Part shown: positions 9,113-17,816 of the stretch, in pieces
Numbering within the stretch: the first letter of the stretch is position 1
How the letters are laid out: every line of letters begins with the position of its first letter
Assembly: GCA_945957375.1 (NCBI GenBank)
Contig: CAMFKX010000014.1
Location: 1 to 39,097, forward strand
From: an uncultured Roseiarcus sp.
GTDB taxonomy: Bacteria; Pseudomonadota; Alphaproteobacteria; Rhizobiales; Beijerinckiaceae
Direction: 5' to 3'
DNA: 39,097 nucleotides
The notes under the pieces: model-generated
Database searches by the model: none
Told to the model about the DNA's origin: nothing
Seen by the model: the letters and a program-made list of their open reading frames with translations, nothing else
Position numbers and translations under genes: made by a program

Positions 9113-9598
9113 TCAATTCGCCGGCGGCGGAAGCAGGGTCACCGTGGTGACGCCGGCGGCGATGTTCAGACCGACCTGGCCTTCGACGGAAAGCGGCTGC
9201 AGGGAGAAGGCGCGCCCGGTCCCGCCGACGAGCACGTTTGCGCCGACGCCGGCGCCGGCCGTCGCTTCCGCGCCGACGCCGACGTAAGTCCCGGTCAAGG
9301 CGCCGTGAGGCAGGACGCCCGAGGCGGGCGCGACCACGCCCCAAAGCAGGTGACCCTGCTGAACCGCTCCGAGCGCGATGCCGAATTCATCGATTCGACC
9401 GAAATACGGCTCAGGAACGCCGCCCCCGACCGGGGTGAACAGGCAGCGCATGGTCTGCTTCTGCGTGAGGAAGAAGCCCACTCCGGCCGAAACGTCGCAC
9501 GCGAGCTTCCCGACCTGGGTCGTCTCGGCCGACGCCGGGGACCCGGCCAGCAAGGCGAGCGCGGCAGCCGTCAAGGAGATCAATGGCAGAGTCTTCAT
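9113..9598 (-). CDS. DUF992 family secreted protein
   Basis: A 161-residue protein with a clear signal peptide (MKTLPLISLTAAALALLAGS, predicted cut after ASA at about residue 24). The mature part contains KLACDVSAGVGFF and MRCLFTP, then a glycine/alanine-rich beta region. The DUF992 call rests on the two-cysteine N-terminal pattern, the YFGRIDEFGIALG stretch and the length. The family is common in Rhizobiales; its function is unknown and probably periplasmic. It is divergent from mccA with a 239-bp spacer that should hold both promoters. Confidence 0.85.
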   Translation of the reverse strand: MKTLPLISLTAAALALLAGSPASAETTQVGKLACDVSAGVGFFLTQKQTMRCLFTPVGGGVPEPYFGRIDEFGIALGAVQQGHLLWGVVAPASGVLPHGALTGTYVGVGAEATAGAGVGANVLVGGTGRAFSLQPLSVEGQVGLNIAAGVTTVTLLPPPAN

Positions 9599-9837
9599 GT
9601 CCCAAACCTCTTCATTGCGCGCCGAAGCGCCAGGGAAAAAATCAACTCGTCCGGTTGGGGCTGTAGCGGATCGCCCCGAGCGGCGTCAAATGCCGCTTTT
9701 CCGGCGCGCGGGCGAAGGGCGGGCGGACGACGATTCGATTGCGCTCGCGGCGAGGCGCGCAGCCCCCGCGGGAACGCATGCCGTCGCGCTCGCCATTTCC
9801 TCGCGCCTTCGATAGATCCGGAGTCCGGGAGGCCAAA

Positions 9838-11826
9838 ATGTTCAGCAACGTCCTGATCGCCAATCGCGGCGAGATCGCATGCCGGATCATCCGGACGGCG
9901 CGAACGATGGGGATCCGAACGCTGGCGGTGCACACCCCGGTGGACCGCGGCGCGCTGTTTACCCGTCTCGCGGACGACGCCTTCGAGATCGGCGACGGGG
10001 CGAAAGGGTACTTGGACGGAGCGGCGATCCTTGAGCTTGCGCGCAAGATTGGCGCCGAATGCCTTCATCCCGGCTACGGTTTCCTTTCGGAGAACGCGGA
10101 TTTTGCCGAAGCCTGCGCGCGCGCCGGCGTCGCCTTCGTGGGGCCGCCCCCCGCCGCGATGCGCGCGATGGGCCTCAAGAACTCCGCCAAGGCGCTGATG
10201 CAAAAGGCCGGCGTTCCGGTGGTGCCGGGATATCACGGCGACAACCAGAGCCCGAAATTTCTCAAGGAGAAGGCCTACGAGATCGGCTATCCGGTGATCA
10301 TCAAGGCGATCGCCGGCGGCGGCGGGCGGGGCATGCGCAGGGTCGACGCGCACGTCGATTTCGAGGCGGCGCTCGAGAGCGCAAGCCGCGAGGCGCAGGC
10401 CGCTTTCGGCGACGGGCTCGTGCTGATCGAGAAGTACGTGGCCTCGCCGCGCCACATTGAAATGCAGGTCTTCGCCGATCGCCACGGAAACTGCGTCCAT
10501 CTTTTCGAAAGGGATTGCTCGCTGCAACGCCGGCATCAGAAGGTCGTCGAGGAATCGCCCTCGCCCGGCTTGCCGGAGGAGACGCGCATGGCGATGGCGC
10601 GCGCGGCCACCGGCGCCGCGCTCGCTGCCGGCTACCAGGGCGCCGGCACCGTCGAATTCATCGCCGACACCTCGCGCGGGCTGACGGCGAACGACTTCTT
10701 TTTCCTCGAGATGAACACGCGCCTGCAGGTCGAGCATCCGGTCACCGAGGCGGTGACCGGCCTCGATCTCGTCGAGTGGCAGTTCCGCATCGCCGCCGGC
10801 GAGCCTCTGCCGTTGCGCCAGGACGAGATTGTCCAGCGCGGCGCGGCGATCGAAGCCAGAATTTATGCTGAAGATCCGGAGCACAATTTCCTGCCGTCAC
10901 CCGGTCGTATCCTCGAATTGAAGCTGGATGACGGCAAGGCCGGCGTTCGTGTCGACACCGGAGTGGCCGCGGGCGACGTCGTCTCGCCCTTCTACGACGC
11001 CATGATCGCGAAGCTGATCATCCATGCGCCGACGCGGGCGGAGGCGCTCCATGCGCTCGGCGGCGCGCTCGACGACGCTGTCGTCATCGGCCCGAAGACC
11101 AACATCGCCTTTCTTCGAGCCTTGCTTCGAAGCCCGGAGGTCGCCGCGGGCGCGTTCGACACCGGCTTTATCGATGCGAACCTTTCGCAACTGGGCGCGT
11201 CGCCTCATCCCGCCGACCGAAACGCCCTGCTTTCGGCCGCGCGCGTTCTGCTCGACCGGCGGGACAAGAGCCGTCGGGCGTGGCTCTCGTCCAGCGACCC
11301 TTGGTCGGTCGCCGATTCCTTCGAACTGATCGGCGCGCGAAGGCTTGGGCTCGATCTGCTCGTTGATGGCGCGCCCCAACGTCTTCACGTGATTGAGGAG
11401 GCGGATCACGCGCTTCAGTCTTCAGGTCAAGCGCCGCCTTCGGGCGCCGCTCCGATCCTGTGCGAAACCCAGGAAGGGGTGTACGCCTTCGCCGGCGGTC
11501 GCCAATGCTACGTCGAACTGATTGATCCGCTGGAACGTCCGGCCGGCGGCCTTGGGGAAAGCGACGGCGGCGTGCGCGCGCCGATGAACGGGCGGGTCGC
11601 GGCGCTTTTCGTGTCCGAGGGAGACGTCGTGGAGGCCGGACAGAGGCTGGCCGTCGTCGAAGCGATGAAGATGGAGCATGCCCTCGTCGCGTCATTCGCG
11701 GGCGTCATTCGCGATCTCGTCTCGGACGTCGGCGATCAAGTCGAGATGGGAGAGCGAATCATGCTTGTCGAAGCGCAATCCGAGGAAGCGGAAGGCGCGG
11801 GCCTCGGCCTCACGGGGCGGGACTGA
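9838..11826 (+). CDS. mccA: Methylcrotonyl-CoA carboxylase-type biotin-containing (alpha) subunit
   Basis: A 662-residue protein combining biotin carboxylase and biotin carrier. Order: N-terminal carboxylase domain (MFSNVLIANRGEIACRII), ATP-grasp (KAIAGGGGRGMR glycine-rich loop, EMNTRLQVEHPVTE catalytic segment), biotin carboxylase C-domain, a BT-like linker, and a C-terminal biotinyl domain with AMKM, the biotinylated Lys being about residue 611. Charges biotin with bicarbonate using ATP and pairs with MccB. The ATG at 9838 follows GGGAGG at ideal spacing. A geranyl-CoA or propionyl-CoA enzyme is possible, but length and the MccB neighbour favour methylcrotonyl-CoA. Its last 17 bp overlap the convergent glycosyltransferase gene. 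Confidence 0.92.
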   Translation: MFSNVLIANRGEIACRIIRTARTMGIRTLAVHTPVDRGALFTRLADDAFEIGDGAKGYLDGAAILELARKIGAECLHPGYGFLSENADFAEACARAGVAFVGPPPAAMRAMGLKNSAKALMQKAGVPVVPGYHGDNQSPKFLKEKAYEIGYPVIIKAIAGGGGRGMRRVDAHVDFEAALESASREAQAAFGDGLVLIEKYVASPRHIEMQVFADRHGNCVHLFERDCSLQRRHQKVVEESPSPGLPEETRMAMARAATGAALAAGYQGAGTVEFIADTSRGLTANDFFFLEMNTRLQVEHPVTEAVTGLDLVEWQFRIAAGEPLPLRQDEIVQRGAAIEARIYAEDPEHNFLPSPGRILELKLDDGKAGVRVDTGVAAGDVVSPFYDAMIAKLIIHAPTRAEALHALGGALDDAVVIGPKTNIAFLRALLRSPEVAAGAFDTGFIDANLSQLGASPHPADRNALLSAARVLLDRRDKSRRAWLSSSDPWSVADSFELIGARRLGLDLLVDGAPQRLHVIEEADHALQSSGQAPPSGAAPILCETQEGVYAFAGGRQCYVELIDPLERPAGGLGESDGGVRAPMNGRVAALFVSEGDVVEAGQRLAVVEAMKMEHALVASFAGVIRDLVSDVGDQVEMGERIMLVEAQSEEAEGAGLGLTGRD

Positions 11827-12847
11827 TCGAATCGTGAAACCAGCGGCCAAGCGACAGCACGCCCGGCGAGAGCTCCTCATCCTTCAGATCGGGGGGCGCC
11901 ATCGTCGCGTTTCCGTCAGGGTCGCGGCCCAGAACCTTCCGGAAATCGGCGACCGCAGCGCGCGCGGTCCGCATGTCGGGCCAGGTGACCAAGGCGCGAG
12001 AATGGGCGAGGGCCGCATTCCAGTGGTCCCCCAGATGCCGGGCCAGCTCCGCCTCGGCGATGTCGATTCGCGCCGACGCCTGCCGCAGAGCGCGTCTGAC
12101 GCGCCGCTCTCTCCGGACGGCGTAAGGCTCGATGATGTTGCGCATGGCGTCGATGCGGGACGTCATGTTTTCCGGGGCGGCGATTGGCCGAATGCGATAG
12201 CTGGTCGTGGTTTCGGGGGTGTAGGCGACCAGGCATTCGGCGGCCAGCCGCAACCAAAGCCGCCAGTCGTGCGCGGAGCGCGACGCTGTGGAGAAACCAT
12301 TGGCTCGGTGCAGGGCGCTGCGGGATGCGACCACGGTCGAGGTCCCGACGACGTTGACCGCCAGGAGCTTGATCTCGGGTTCCGGAAGCAGCTTGAACCC
12401 CCGCGCGCGTTTGTCGACGTAGGACGCTCGCCAATATTCGAAACAGGTTCCTCGTTCCTGTCCGTCGGTGTCGACGTGCAGATAGTCGGTGAAGCTGAAC
12501 GCGACCGCCGGATTGGCTTCGTGGAACGCGAGCGCGGGGGCGAGCTTGCCTGGCCACCAGAGGTCGTCCGCCTCGAGGAAGGCGACGATCGGCGCGCGGG
12601 CCTGGGAAAGCGCAAGATTGCTCGCGAAACTCGGACCCCTGCGCTCGGTGCGAAGCGGAATGATTCGCGGGTCTCGGGCAGCTTCCTTGGAAAGCCACTC
12701 GCGGGTCCCGTCTGTCGACGAATCGTCTATGATCAGGATCTCGATATCGTCCACGCCCTGCGTGCGTACGCTTGCGATGGCGTAGGGCAACAGATCGGCG
12801 CGATTGAACGTCGGGATGATGACCGAACATCTGGGACTTCTGGTCAC
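11810..12847 (-). CDS. Family 2 glycosyltransferase
   Basis: A 345-residue GT-A fold transferase. The N-terminus CSVIIPTFNRADLLPYAI is the standard GT2 opening, IEILIIDDSSTDGT binds the nucleotide, and FLEADDLWW supplies the metal-binding acidic site. The C-terminal third is helical and Arg/Ala-rich, without clear membrane segments, so the enzyme is likely cytosolic or peripheral. GTG at 12847 has TAGGA upstream. Donor and acceptor cannot be told; no other polysaccharide genes are adjacent. The 3' end overlaps the end of mccA. Confidence 0.88.
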   Translation of the reverse strand: MTRSPRCSVIIPTFNRADLLPYAIASVRTQGVDDIEILIIDDSSTDGTREWLSKEAARDPRIIPLRTERRGPSFASNLALSQARAPIVAFLEADDLWWPGKLAPALAFHEANPAVAFSFTDYLHVDTDGQERGTCFEYWRASYVDKRARGFKLLPEPEIKLLAVNVVGTSTVVASRSALHRANGFSTASRSAHDWRLWLRLAAECLVAYTPETTTSYRIRPIAAPENMTSRIDAMRNIIEPYAVRRERRVRRALRQASARIDIAEAELARHLGDHWNAALAHSRALVTWPDMRTARAAVADFRKVLGRDPDGNATMAPPDLKDEELSPGVLSLGRWFHDSISPAP

Positions 12848-12921
12848 CTTGTTCCTACACGACCCTAGAGGATGACGATGTCAACTTATTGTCGAGCCTC
12901 ATGGTAGGAAAATGACAAAGC

Positions 12922-13002
12922 CGTGTGCCACCCATCGCGCCAGTGCCTTCGAATGCGTCCGCAGGTATCGTGGCTAGCGCCACCGGATGCAAGAGGCACA
13001 CG
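12922..13002. repeat. Inverted repeat with inner hairpin upstream of the DUF1489 gene
   Basis: CGTGTGCC at 12922-12929 is matched by GGCACACG at 12995-13002, with an inner hairpin GTGGC-TAGC-GCCAC at 12970-12983. It lies in the 181-bp gap between the divergent glycosyltransferase and DUF1489 genes. It could be an operator, a leader structure or chance; the 8-bp arms are short. Confidence 0.35.
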
Positions 13003-13028
13003 CCTTCTTAGCGTGAATCAGCGTTGCA

Positions 13029-13466
13029 ATGGTCATTCATCTGGTCAAGCTTTGTGTCGGAGCGGACTCCCTCGACGACCTCCGCCGATGGACGGCCGGG
13101 CGGAGGCGGGAGGCTGGAAAGGACGACGCTCCGTTCCGATACCCGCATATCACACGTATGACGCCGAAGCGGACCACCGATCTGCTTGATGGCGGGTCGC
13201 TCTATTGGGTCATCCGGGGGCAGGTCGCGGCTCGGCAAACGATCGTCGGGGTCGATACGTTTGTGGACAGCGACGGCGTCGGGCGTTGCAAGGTCTGGCT
13301 GGACGGAAAAGTGATCGCGGTCTCGCCGCGTCCGATGCGCGCTTTTCAAGGTTGGCGCTACTACGATCCGAAAGATGCGCCGCCGGACCTCGATGAGCAG
13401 CGGTCGGGCATCGCCGAGATGCCGGAGGCCTTGCGGCGGGAACTGGCGAGTTTAGGCTTGTTGTGA
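13029..13466 (+). CDS. DUF1489 family protein
   Basis: A 145-residue protein that opens MVIHLVKLCVGADSLDDL and contains SLYWVIRGQVAARQTIVGV, CKVWLD and RAFQGWRYYDPKDAPPDL, the alphaproteobacterial DUF1489 pattern. No signal peptide or membrane segment, so cytosolic. No characterised function. It stands alone, followed 100 bp later by the VWA-like gene on the same strand. Confidence 0.88.
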   Translation: MVIHLVKLCVGADSLDDLRRWTAGRRREAGKDDAPFRYPHITRMTPKRTTDLLDGGSLYWVIRGQVAARQTIVGVDTFVDSDGVGRCKVWLDGKVIAVSPRPMRAFQGWRYYDPKDAPPDLDEQRSGIAEMPEALRRELASLGLL

Positions 13467-13566
13467 TCCGGATGGGCGGCTTCGAATGGTTTTCTTCGAA
13501 TTTCCGTCTTGCCGAATTCCGCACGGAGCCCGATGTGATGGGGAACCGTTTCCGTAGAAATTCCCG

Positions 13567-14277
13567 ATGAACAAGCCTCCGACCGCTCCCGTCCCCAAAG
13601 GCGCAAGCTCTGCCGAAGTGGCCGCCTTTGTCGAGGCGGCGCGGCGGACGCCGGCGCTCGCCGCGTCCGGCCGCGGACGTCTGATTTTTGCGCTCGACGC
13701 GACGATGAGCCGACAGCCGACCTGGGATATCGCACAGCGCCTGCAGATGCGCATGTTCCAGGTTGCTGCGAAATCTGGCGGTCTCGAAGTTCAACTCGTG
13801 TTCTACCGCGGCCTGAGCGAGTGCCGGGCGTCCGCATTCGTGTCCGACGGCCGGGGCCTTGCCGAGTTGATGAGTCGAATCTCGGTAAAGGGCGGCGAAA
13901 CGCAGATACGGCGCGTTCTCGCCCATGCGCGCGACCAGGCCGGGCATGCAAAGGTGGGCGCGCTGGTGTTCGTCGGCGACGCCGTGGAGGAGAACCCGGA
14001 CACGCTGGCAGGGCTTGCCGGCGAGCTCGCGCTCAAGGGCGTGAAAGCGTTCATGTTCCAGGAAGGCAATGATCCCGCGGCCCGACGCGTCTTCGCCGAA
14101 ATCGCGCGGCTGACGGGCGGCGCGTACGATGCTTTCGACGCGGGCGCGTCGGAGCGGCTCGAGTCCCTGCTGAGAGGCGCGGCGGCCTATGCAGCCGGAG
14201 GACGCGCCGCTCTCGAGCGGGAAGCGGTCGCCGACTCAAGCGCGCGCTTTCTGCTGTCGCAGATGCGAGGATCCTGA
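13567..14277 (+). CDS. VWA-like domain protein
   Basis: A 236-residue soluble protein with a von Willebrand factor A-like fold. The metal-ion site is readable: DATMS at 44-48 (a DxTxS variant of the usual DxSxS), Thr112 in GGETQ and Asp138 in FVGDAVEE. No signal peptide. A C-terminal helical tail follows about residue 190. It precedes a membrane DnaJ-domain gene by 82 bp on the same strand, suggesting joint expression and perhaps a shared chaperone-like role. That link is inference; the product is uncharacterised. Confidence 0.72.
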   Translation: MNKPPTAPVPKGASSAEVAAFVEAARRTPALAASGRGRLIFALDATMSRQPTWDIAQRLQMRMFQVAAKSGGLEVQLVFYRGLSECRASAFVSDGRGLAELMSRISVKGGETQIRRVLAHARDQAGHAKVGALVFVGDAVEENPDTLAGLAGELALKGVKAFMFQEGNDPAARRVFAEIARLTGGAYDAFDAGASERLESLLRGAAAYAAGGRAALEREAVADSSARFLLSQMRGS

Positions 14278-14359
14278 AACTCGCTTACCGCTTCCGCCGT
14301 TGCGCGCTGGCCATTCTTGCAGCGGGGGCGTGAGATCGCGGACATGAGGCGCTGACACG

Positions 14360-15082
14360 ATGAATTTTCTGATCGGATTGGTTCTGCTTCTCCTTCTTCT
14401 GTCGGCGATCAAGCAGTTCGCCCGCATGGATGCGGCTGCGGTGGCGCGAGCGGTTCGGACGGGAAGCGGCGTGCTGGGCCTGGTTGTCGCCGGATTGCTG
14501 CTGCTGCGCGGCCGTCTCGCGCTCGCGGCGGTTCTGGCCGGGATGTCCGCGAGTTTCGCCGGATGGCGGACTTTCGGCCTGAGCGGAATGGGTTTCGGCT
14601 TCCCCAAGACCGGCGGAACGCCGGGCGGCAAGCGAATGTCCAGCGCTCGATCGGCGATGCTGGAGGTCTATCTCGATCACGACTCCGGCGCGATTACGGG
14701 CAAGGTGCTTGCCGGCGCGTTCGAAGGCCGGCAACTGGAGACGTTGTCGCGTCCCGACGCGATGCGTGTGTATCAGGAGATCAGCCGGGACGATCCGGAT
14801 GGCATTCCCCTGCTAGAGACTTATCTGGACCGCCGGTTTTCCGGTTGGCGTGAGGCAGAGGAGGGTGAGGCTCAGGCGGGGCGAAACGCCGCCGGAGCGG
14901 GCGCGATGTCGCGGCGCGAGGCCTACCAGACCTTGGGGCTCGAAGACGGGGCCAGCACCGAGGACATCGTCCGAGCCCATCGGGCGCTGATGAAGAAGTT
15001 TCATCCAGATCGTGGCGGCTCGACGGGTCTTGCCGCGAGGGTCAATCAAGCCAAGGATGTTCTGTTGCAGCGACACGGCTGA
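14360..15082 (+). CDS. Membrane-anchored DnaJ-domain protein
   Basis: A 240-residue protein with hydrophobic helices at about 2-17 and 36-66, a middle region (about 95-170) unlike known domains, and a C-terminal J domain (about 180-240) with the HPD tripeptide at 215-217 that stimulates DnaK ATPase. A terminal J domain on an N-terminal membrane anchor resembles mitochondrial Tim14/Pam18 and bacterial DjlA-type proteins; the cargo is unknown. It lacks the Gly/Phe and zinc-finger regions of true DnaJ. Same strand as the VWA-like gene upstream; convergent with the carboxypeptidase gene. Confidence 0.8.
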   Translation: MNFLIGLVLLLLLLSAIKQFARMDAAAVARAVRTGSGVLGLVVAGLLLLRGRLALAAVLAGMSASFAGWRTFGLSGMGFGFPKTGGTPGGKRMSSARSAMLEVYLDHDSGAITGKVLAGAFEGRQLETLSRPDAMRVYQEISRDDPDGIPLLETYLDRRFSGWREAEEGEAQAGRNAAGAGAMSRREAYQTLGLEDGASTEDIVRAHRALMKKFHPDRGGSTGLAARVNQAKDVLLQRHG

Positions 15083-15129
15083 AGCGCTCCGGCGTCGGGT
15101 CTTGGGGGCGAGTTCTAGGGACATGGGCG

Positions 15130-16743
15130 TCAGTCTCGGGTTGGAAAACATGAAAAACCGCTCCGCTTGAGAGACCGGCATGCGGATTCCGCCGATTCGG
15201 AGTCGAGCCCGGCGAATTGCGCGCGGTAGTAGGCGACATCGCCCTTGCGGATCTTTTCGGTAATCGGCTTGGCGGCGGACAGCAGCGGGCGATCGTGTTT
15301 GCGAGCCTTGTCGAGCAAAGCCGCCGCCTTCGCTGCGTCTTCCGTCGCCCCGATCTGGATCTTCCAGCCTTTCTCGCCTCGAACCGGGTCGCCGATCGAC
15401 GCGTTGGCGGACCGGGAGGCTACCGTGGTTTCGAGCGGCGCCTTGGCCTCCGGGCGCACTCGGGCGTCAAACTTCGGCCTTGACGGCGGCGCGACGGCGG
15501 CGAGTCCGACGCTTTTTTGGCGGTCCGCCGGTACGGCCTTTGAAGACGCCGCTCCGACGATCGGCTTGATGGCGACGGGGTCTTCGGCAATCGTCCTCGG
15601 CGGGGTTGGAGCGACTTCGACAGATGGCGGCTGGGCGCCCGCCTGCAGAGCCATCACGCGCAGCGTCGGCTGCTCGTCGTCGCCAGCCCGATCGCCTTCG
15701 CCGTCCAGCGCCGGCGCCGGACGCGCCGCGGGCAACCGCGGGACGCTGGCCGCGACCACGACGGGTTGCGGACGAGCGACGACTTGCGGGGCGGACGCGG
15801 ACCTTTCCTCTGATGCGTCTGCGATTCGCGTCGCAGTTCGGACCGTCGAACCTTGCGCGATGTGGTCCTCGATCAGATTCGCCATCACCTGGTCTCGCGA
15901 GGCCGCGGTCCGCCCGCCCATCACAACGGCGAGAATGGATCGTCCATCGCGATGGACAGAGGTGAGAAGGTTGAATCCGGATGCGCGGGTGTATCCCGTC
16001 TTGATTCCGTCGACTCCGTCGATCCGGCCGAGCAGGTGGTTGTGGTTGCCGATGGTTTCGCCGTCGTAGTCGAACTCTTCCGTAGCAAAGTACTTGAAAT
16101 ATCTAGGAAAGCGATCCTCGAGAGAGCGCGCGAGGACGGTCAGGTCACGCGCGGTCGTGATCTGGCGATCGTTGGGAAGACCCGAAGCGTTCCGATAGGT
16201 CGTATTGGCCATGCCGAGAGCGCGAGCTTTCCTCGTCATCAACTCGGCGAAGGTGTTTTCGTCGTGTCCGATCGCTTCCGCGATGGCGACCGCAATGTCG
16301 TTGGCGGAGCGGGTCACGACGGCCTTGATCGCGTCGTCGACGCTGATCGTATCGCCTGGCTCGAGGCCAAGCTTAGAAGGTTCTTGCGCAGCCGCGTGTT
16401 CCGAGATCGGCAGGCGGGACTGGAGGGTCATTGCGCCTTTGTCGAGTTGCTCGAACAGGAGATAGAGCGTCATCACTTTTGTGATTGAGGCGGGGTGCCG
16501 CAGCCCGTTCGGGTCGACGGCGTAAAGTGTCCGGCCGCTGTTGGCGTCGATGACCAGCGCAGAGAAAGTCGGGGTGGACGGAACGAACGCGCTTTGCTTT
16601 CCGGAATGGTCGATGCGGCGGTGATGTTGATGCCGGGCGAACGCGGGCTCGTCCGCCAGGATCAAGACCGAAGTCATCAGAACCGCGCCCATGGCCGCGC
16701 GGGCGACAGCACTGACAAGCCGTTCCGATTTACGCCACGCCAT
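15130..16743 (-). CDS. D-alanyl-D-alanine carboxypeptidase (S11) with C-terminal SPOR domain
   Basis: Periplasmic serine carboxypeptidase of the DacA/DacC type, removing the terminal D-Ala from peptidoglycan stem peptides. In 537 residues it shows an N-terminal signal peptide (cut near AFA, residue 36), the S11 domain with SITK (Ser86-Lys89), SAN (146-148) and KTG (248-250), a long low-complexity Pro/Ala linker of about 310-450, and a SPOR domain (about 460-537, starting KIQIGA). SPOR domains bind denuded septal glycan and suggest recruitment to the division site. The S11-SPOR fusion is usual in Rhizobiales. Confidence 0.92.
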   Translation of the reverse strand: MAWRKSERLVSAVARAAMGAVLMTSVLILADEPAFARHQHHRRIDHSGKQSAFVPSTPTFSALVIDANSGRTLYAVDPNGLRHPASITKVMTLYLLFEQLDKGAMTLQSRLPISEHAAAQEPSKLGLEPGDTISVDDAIKAVVTRSANDIAVAIAEAIGHDENTFAELMTRKARALGMANTTYRNASGLPNDRQITTARDLTVLARSLEDRFPRYFKYFATEEFDYDGETIGNHNHLLGRIDGVDGIKTGYTRASGFNLLTSVHRDGRSILAVVMGGRTAASRDQVMANLIEDHIAQGSTVRTATRIADASEERSASAPQVVARPQPVVVAASVPRLPAARPAPALDGEGDRAGDDEQPTLRVMALQAGAQPPSVEVAPTPPRTIAEDPVAIKPIVGAASSKAVPADRQKSVGLAAVAPPSRPKFDARVRPEAKAPLETTVASRSANASIGDPVRGEKGWKIQIGATEDAAKAAALLDKARKHDRPLLSAAKPITEKIRKGDVAYYRAQFAGLDSESAESACRSLKRSGFSCFPTRD

Positions 16744-17407
16744 CTACGCGCCCCGATTTTACACAGGCATCAGCCGGATGCTTCTCCGGCAACACGCAAG
16801 AACGTTATGGCGACGCGGTTACGGCGCGGTTAACGCGTTCCGGAACGACGGCGTTGAGCGGGCGGAAATTGGCGGAGGAGGACCGAGGCAGGGGAGCCGT
16901 TTATTGTGGCGCCGTGATCGACCGCGAGTAGCGTCGAGGCCGTTATAAAGGTCCAAACGAATCACACGGAACAAGCGTACACAAACTTGGACGCACGAGC
17001 GGATACTTGCTCGGAGCCTTCACCGAGCTCGCGCAGGAGGCGGTCTCCCGAGTCCACGCAAACCTTCAGGTCAAAGTCAGTCGCAGCCCCAACGCGAATA
17101 TTCACAGCGACGTGCGACAGCTGCGGGCGACCGGTTCTCCGGGCGACTTTTTCGTTCATCCTCCCGCAACCGGTCGCCCGATTCGGGCCTTTGAAATGTC
17201 GTCGCATTGGACGCAGTCTTTCGCCCTTGCGCGTGACGTCCAAATTCGCAATTCTTTTGCATCTGGCGCACTGGCGGTACGTTGGTTTCGTGCCCAGATA
17301 TCGTCGGGTTCCCATGCGCTATTGCGTGGAGCGGAACAAAGGCCAGGGAACGGAGTCATACGTTGGCAGGCGCCCAGAACCCCTTGGTTGTTCGATTGAG
17401 AGCGGGT
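16744..17407. other. Gene-poor interval upstream of clpS
   Basis: About 660 bp, visibly less GC-rich than the flanks. Short open frames exist on both strands (largest about 117 codons, minus, 16962-17315), but none matches a family I know. Promoters for clpS and the divergent carboxypeptidase gene should lie here. The one structural feature is the inverted repeat at 17124-17180. Confidence 0.45.
17124..17180. repeat. Perfect 13-bp inverted repeat upstream of clpS
   Basis: CGGGCGACCGGTT (17124-17136) and its exact reverse complement AACCGGTCGCCCG (17168-17180) are separated by 31 bp. RNA from either strand would form a 13-bp GC-rich stem. It may be a leader structure, terminator-like hairpin or small-RNA element. 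It lies about 230 bp before the clpS start. Confidence 0.6.
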
Positions 17408-17806
17408 GTGGCGCGCCTCGCCAGGTGGTTTGCGCCGGGTTTGAGCGCCGGGTCGAGCCCGGTCCGCGCAGCGGGTCCGCGTGAGCCGAAGCGTGTCGGA
17501 GACAATCCGGGTGCTGGGGCGGCGGTCATCACCCGCACCCGAACTCAGACGAAACGCCCGAGCATGTATCGAGTCTTGCTGCTCAACGACGATTACACCC
17601 CGATGGAGTTTGTGATCTCGATACTACAGGCGTTTTTCAACAAGGATACGCAAGAAGCGACCCAGATCATGCTGCAGGTTCATCACAATGGAGTTGGAGA
17701 GTGCGGCGTCTTCACCTACGAGGTGGCGGAAACCAAGGTCTCGCAAGTCATGGACCATGCACGTAAGAACCAGCATCCGCTACAATGCATAATGGAAAAG
17801 AAGTGA
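17408..17806 (+). CDS. clpS: ATP-dependent Clp protease adaptor ClpS
   Basis: Adaptor that binds N-terminal destabilising residues (N-degrons) and delivers them to ClpAP. The conserved core [20 protein letters not shown] and [19 protein letters not shown] is complete, with the substrate-pocket residues of NDDYTPMEF, ending [10 protein letters not shown]. The start is ambiguous: no ATG lies in frame before the core except 17564, which would remove the unstructured N-terminal arm. In-frame GTG 17408 and TTG 17441 are candidates; related proteins carry roughly 30 residues before the core. It precedes clpA by 10 bp, so the two form an operon. Confidence 0.9.
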   Translation: MARLARWFAPGLSAGSSPVRAAGPREPKRVGDNPGAGAAVITRTRTQTKRPSMYRVLLLNDDYTPMEFVISILQAFFNKDTQEATQIMLQVHHNGVGECGVFTYEVAETKVSQVMDHARKNQHPLQCIMEKK

Positions 17807-17816
17807 AAGGCGCAGA

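Noticed and set aside
7379-9598. Defence island (Mrr nuclease, membrane 'holin' protein, DUF883 protein)
   Set aside because: The membrane pair matches housekeeping yqjDE and lies on the opposite strand; no methyltransferase, helicase or other defence gene accompanies the nuclease.
16962-17315. A 117-codon minus-strand frame upstream of clpS with CARC near its N-terminus
   Set aside because: Only one CxxC, no partner zinc ligands, no recognisable family and no convincing ribosome-binding site; lower GC content suggests non-coding DNA.
17564-17806. ClpS starting at ATG 17564
   Set aside because: It would delete the N-terminal arm that ClpS proteins need to deliver substrates, and the frame stays open upstream with usable GTG/TTG codons.
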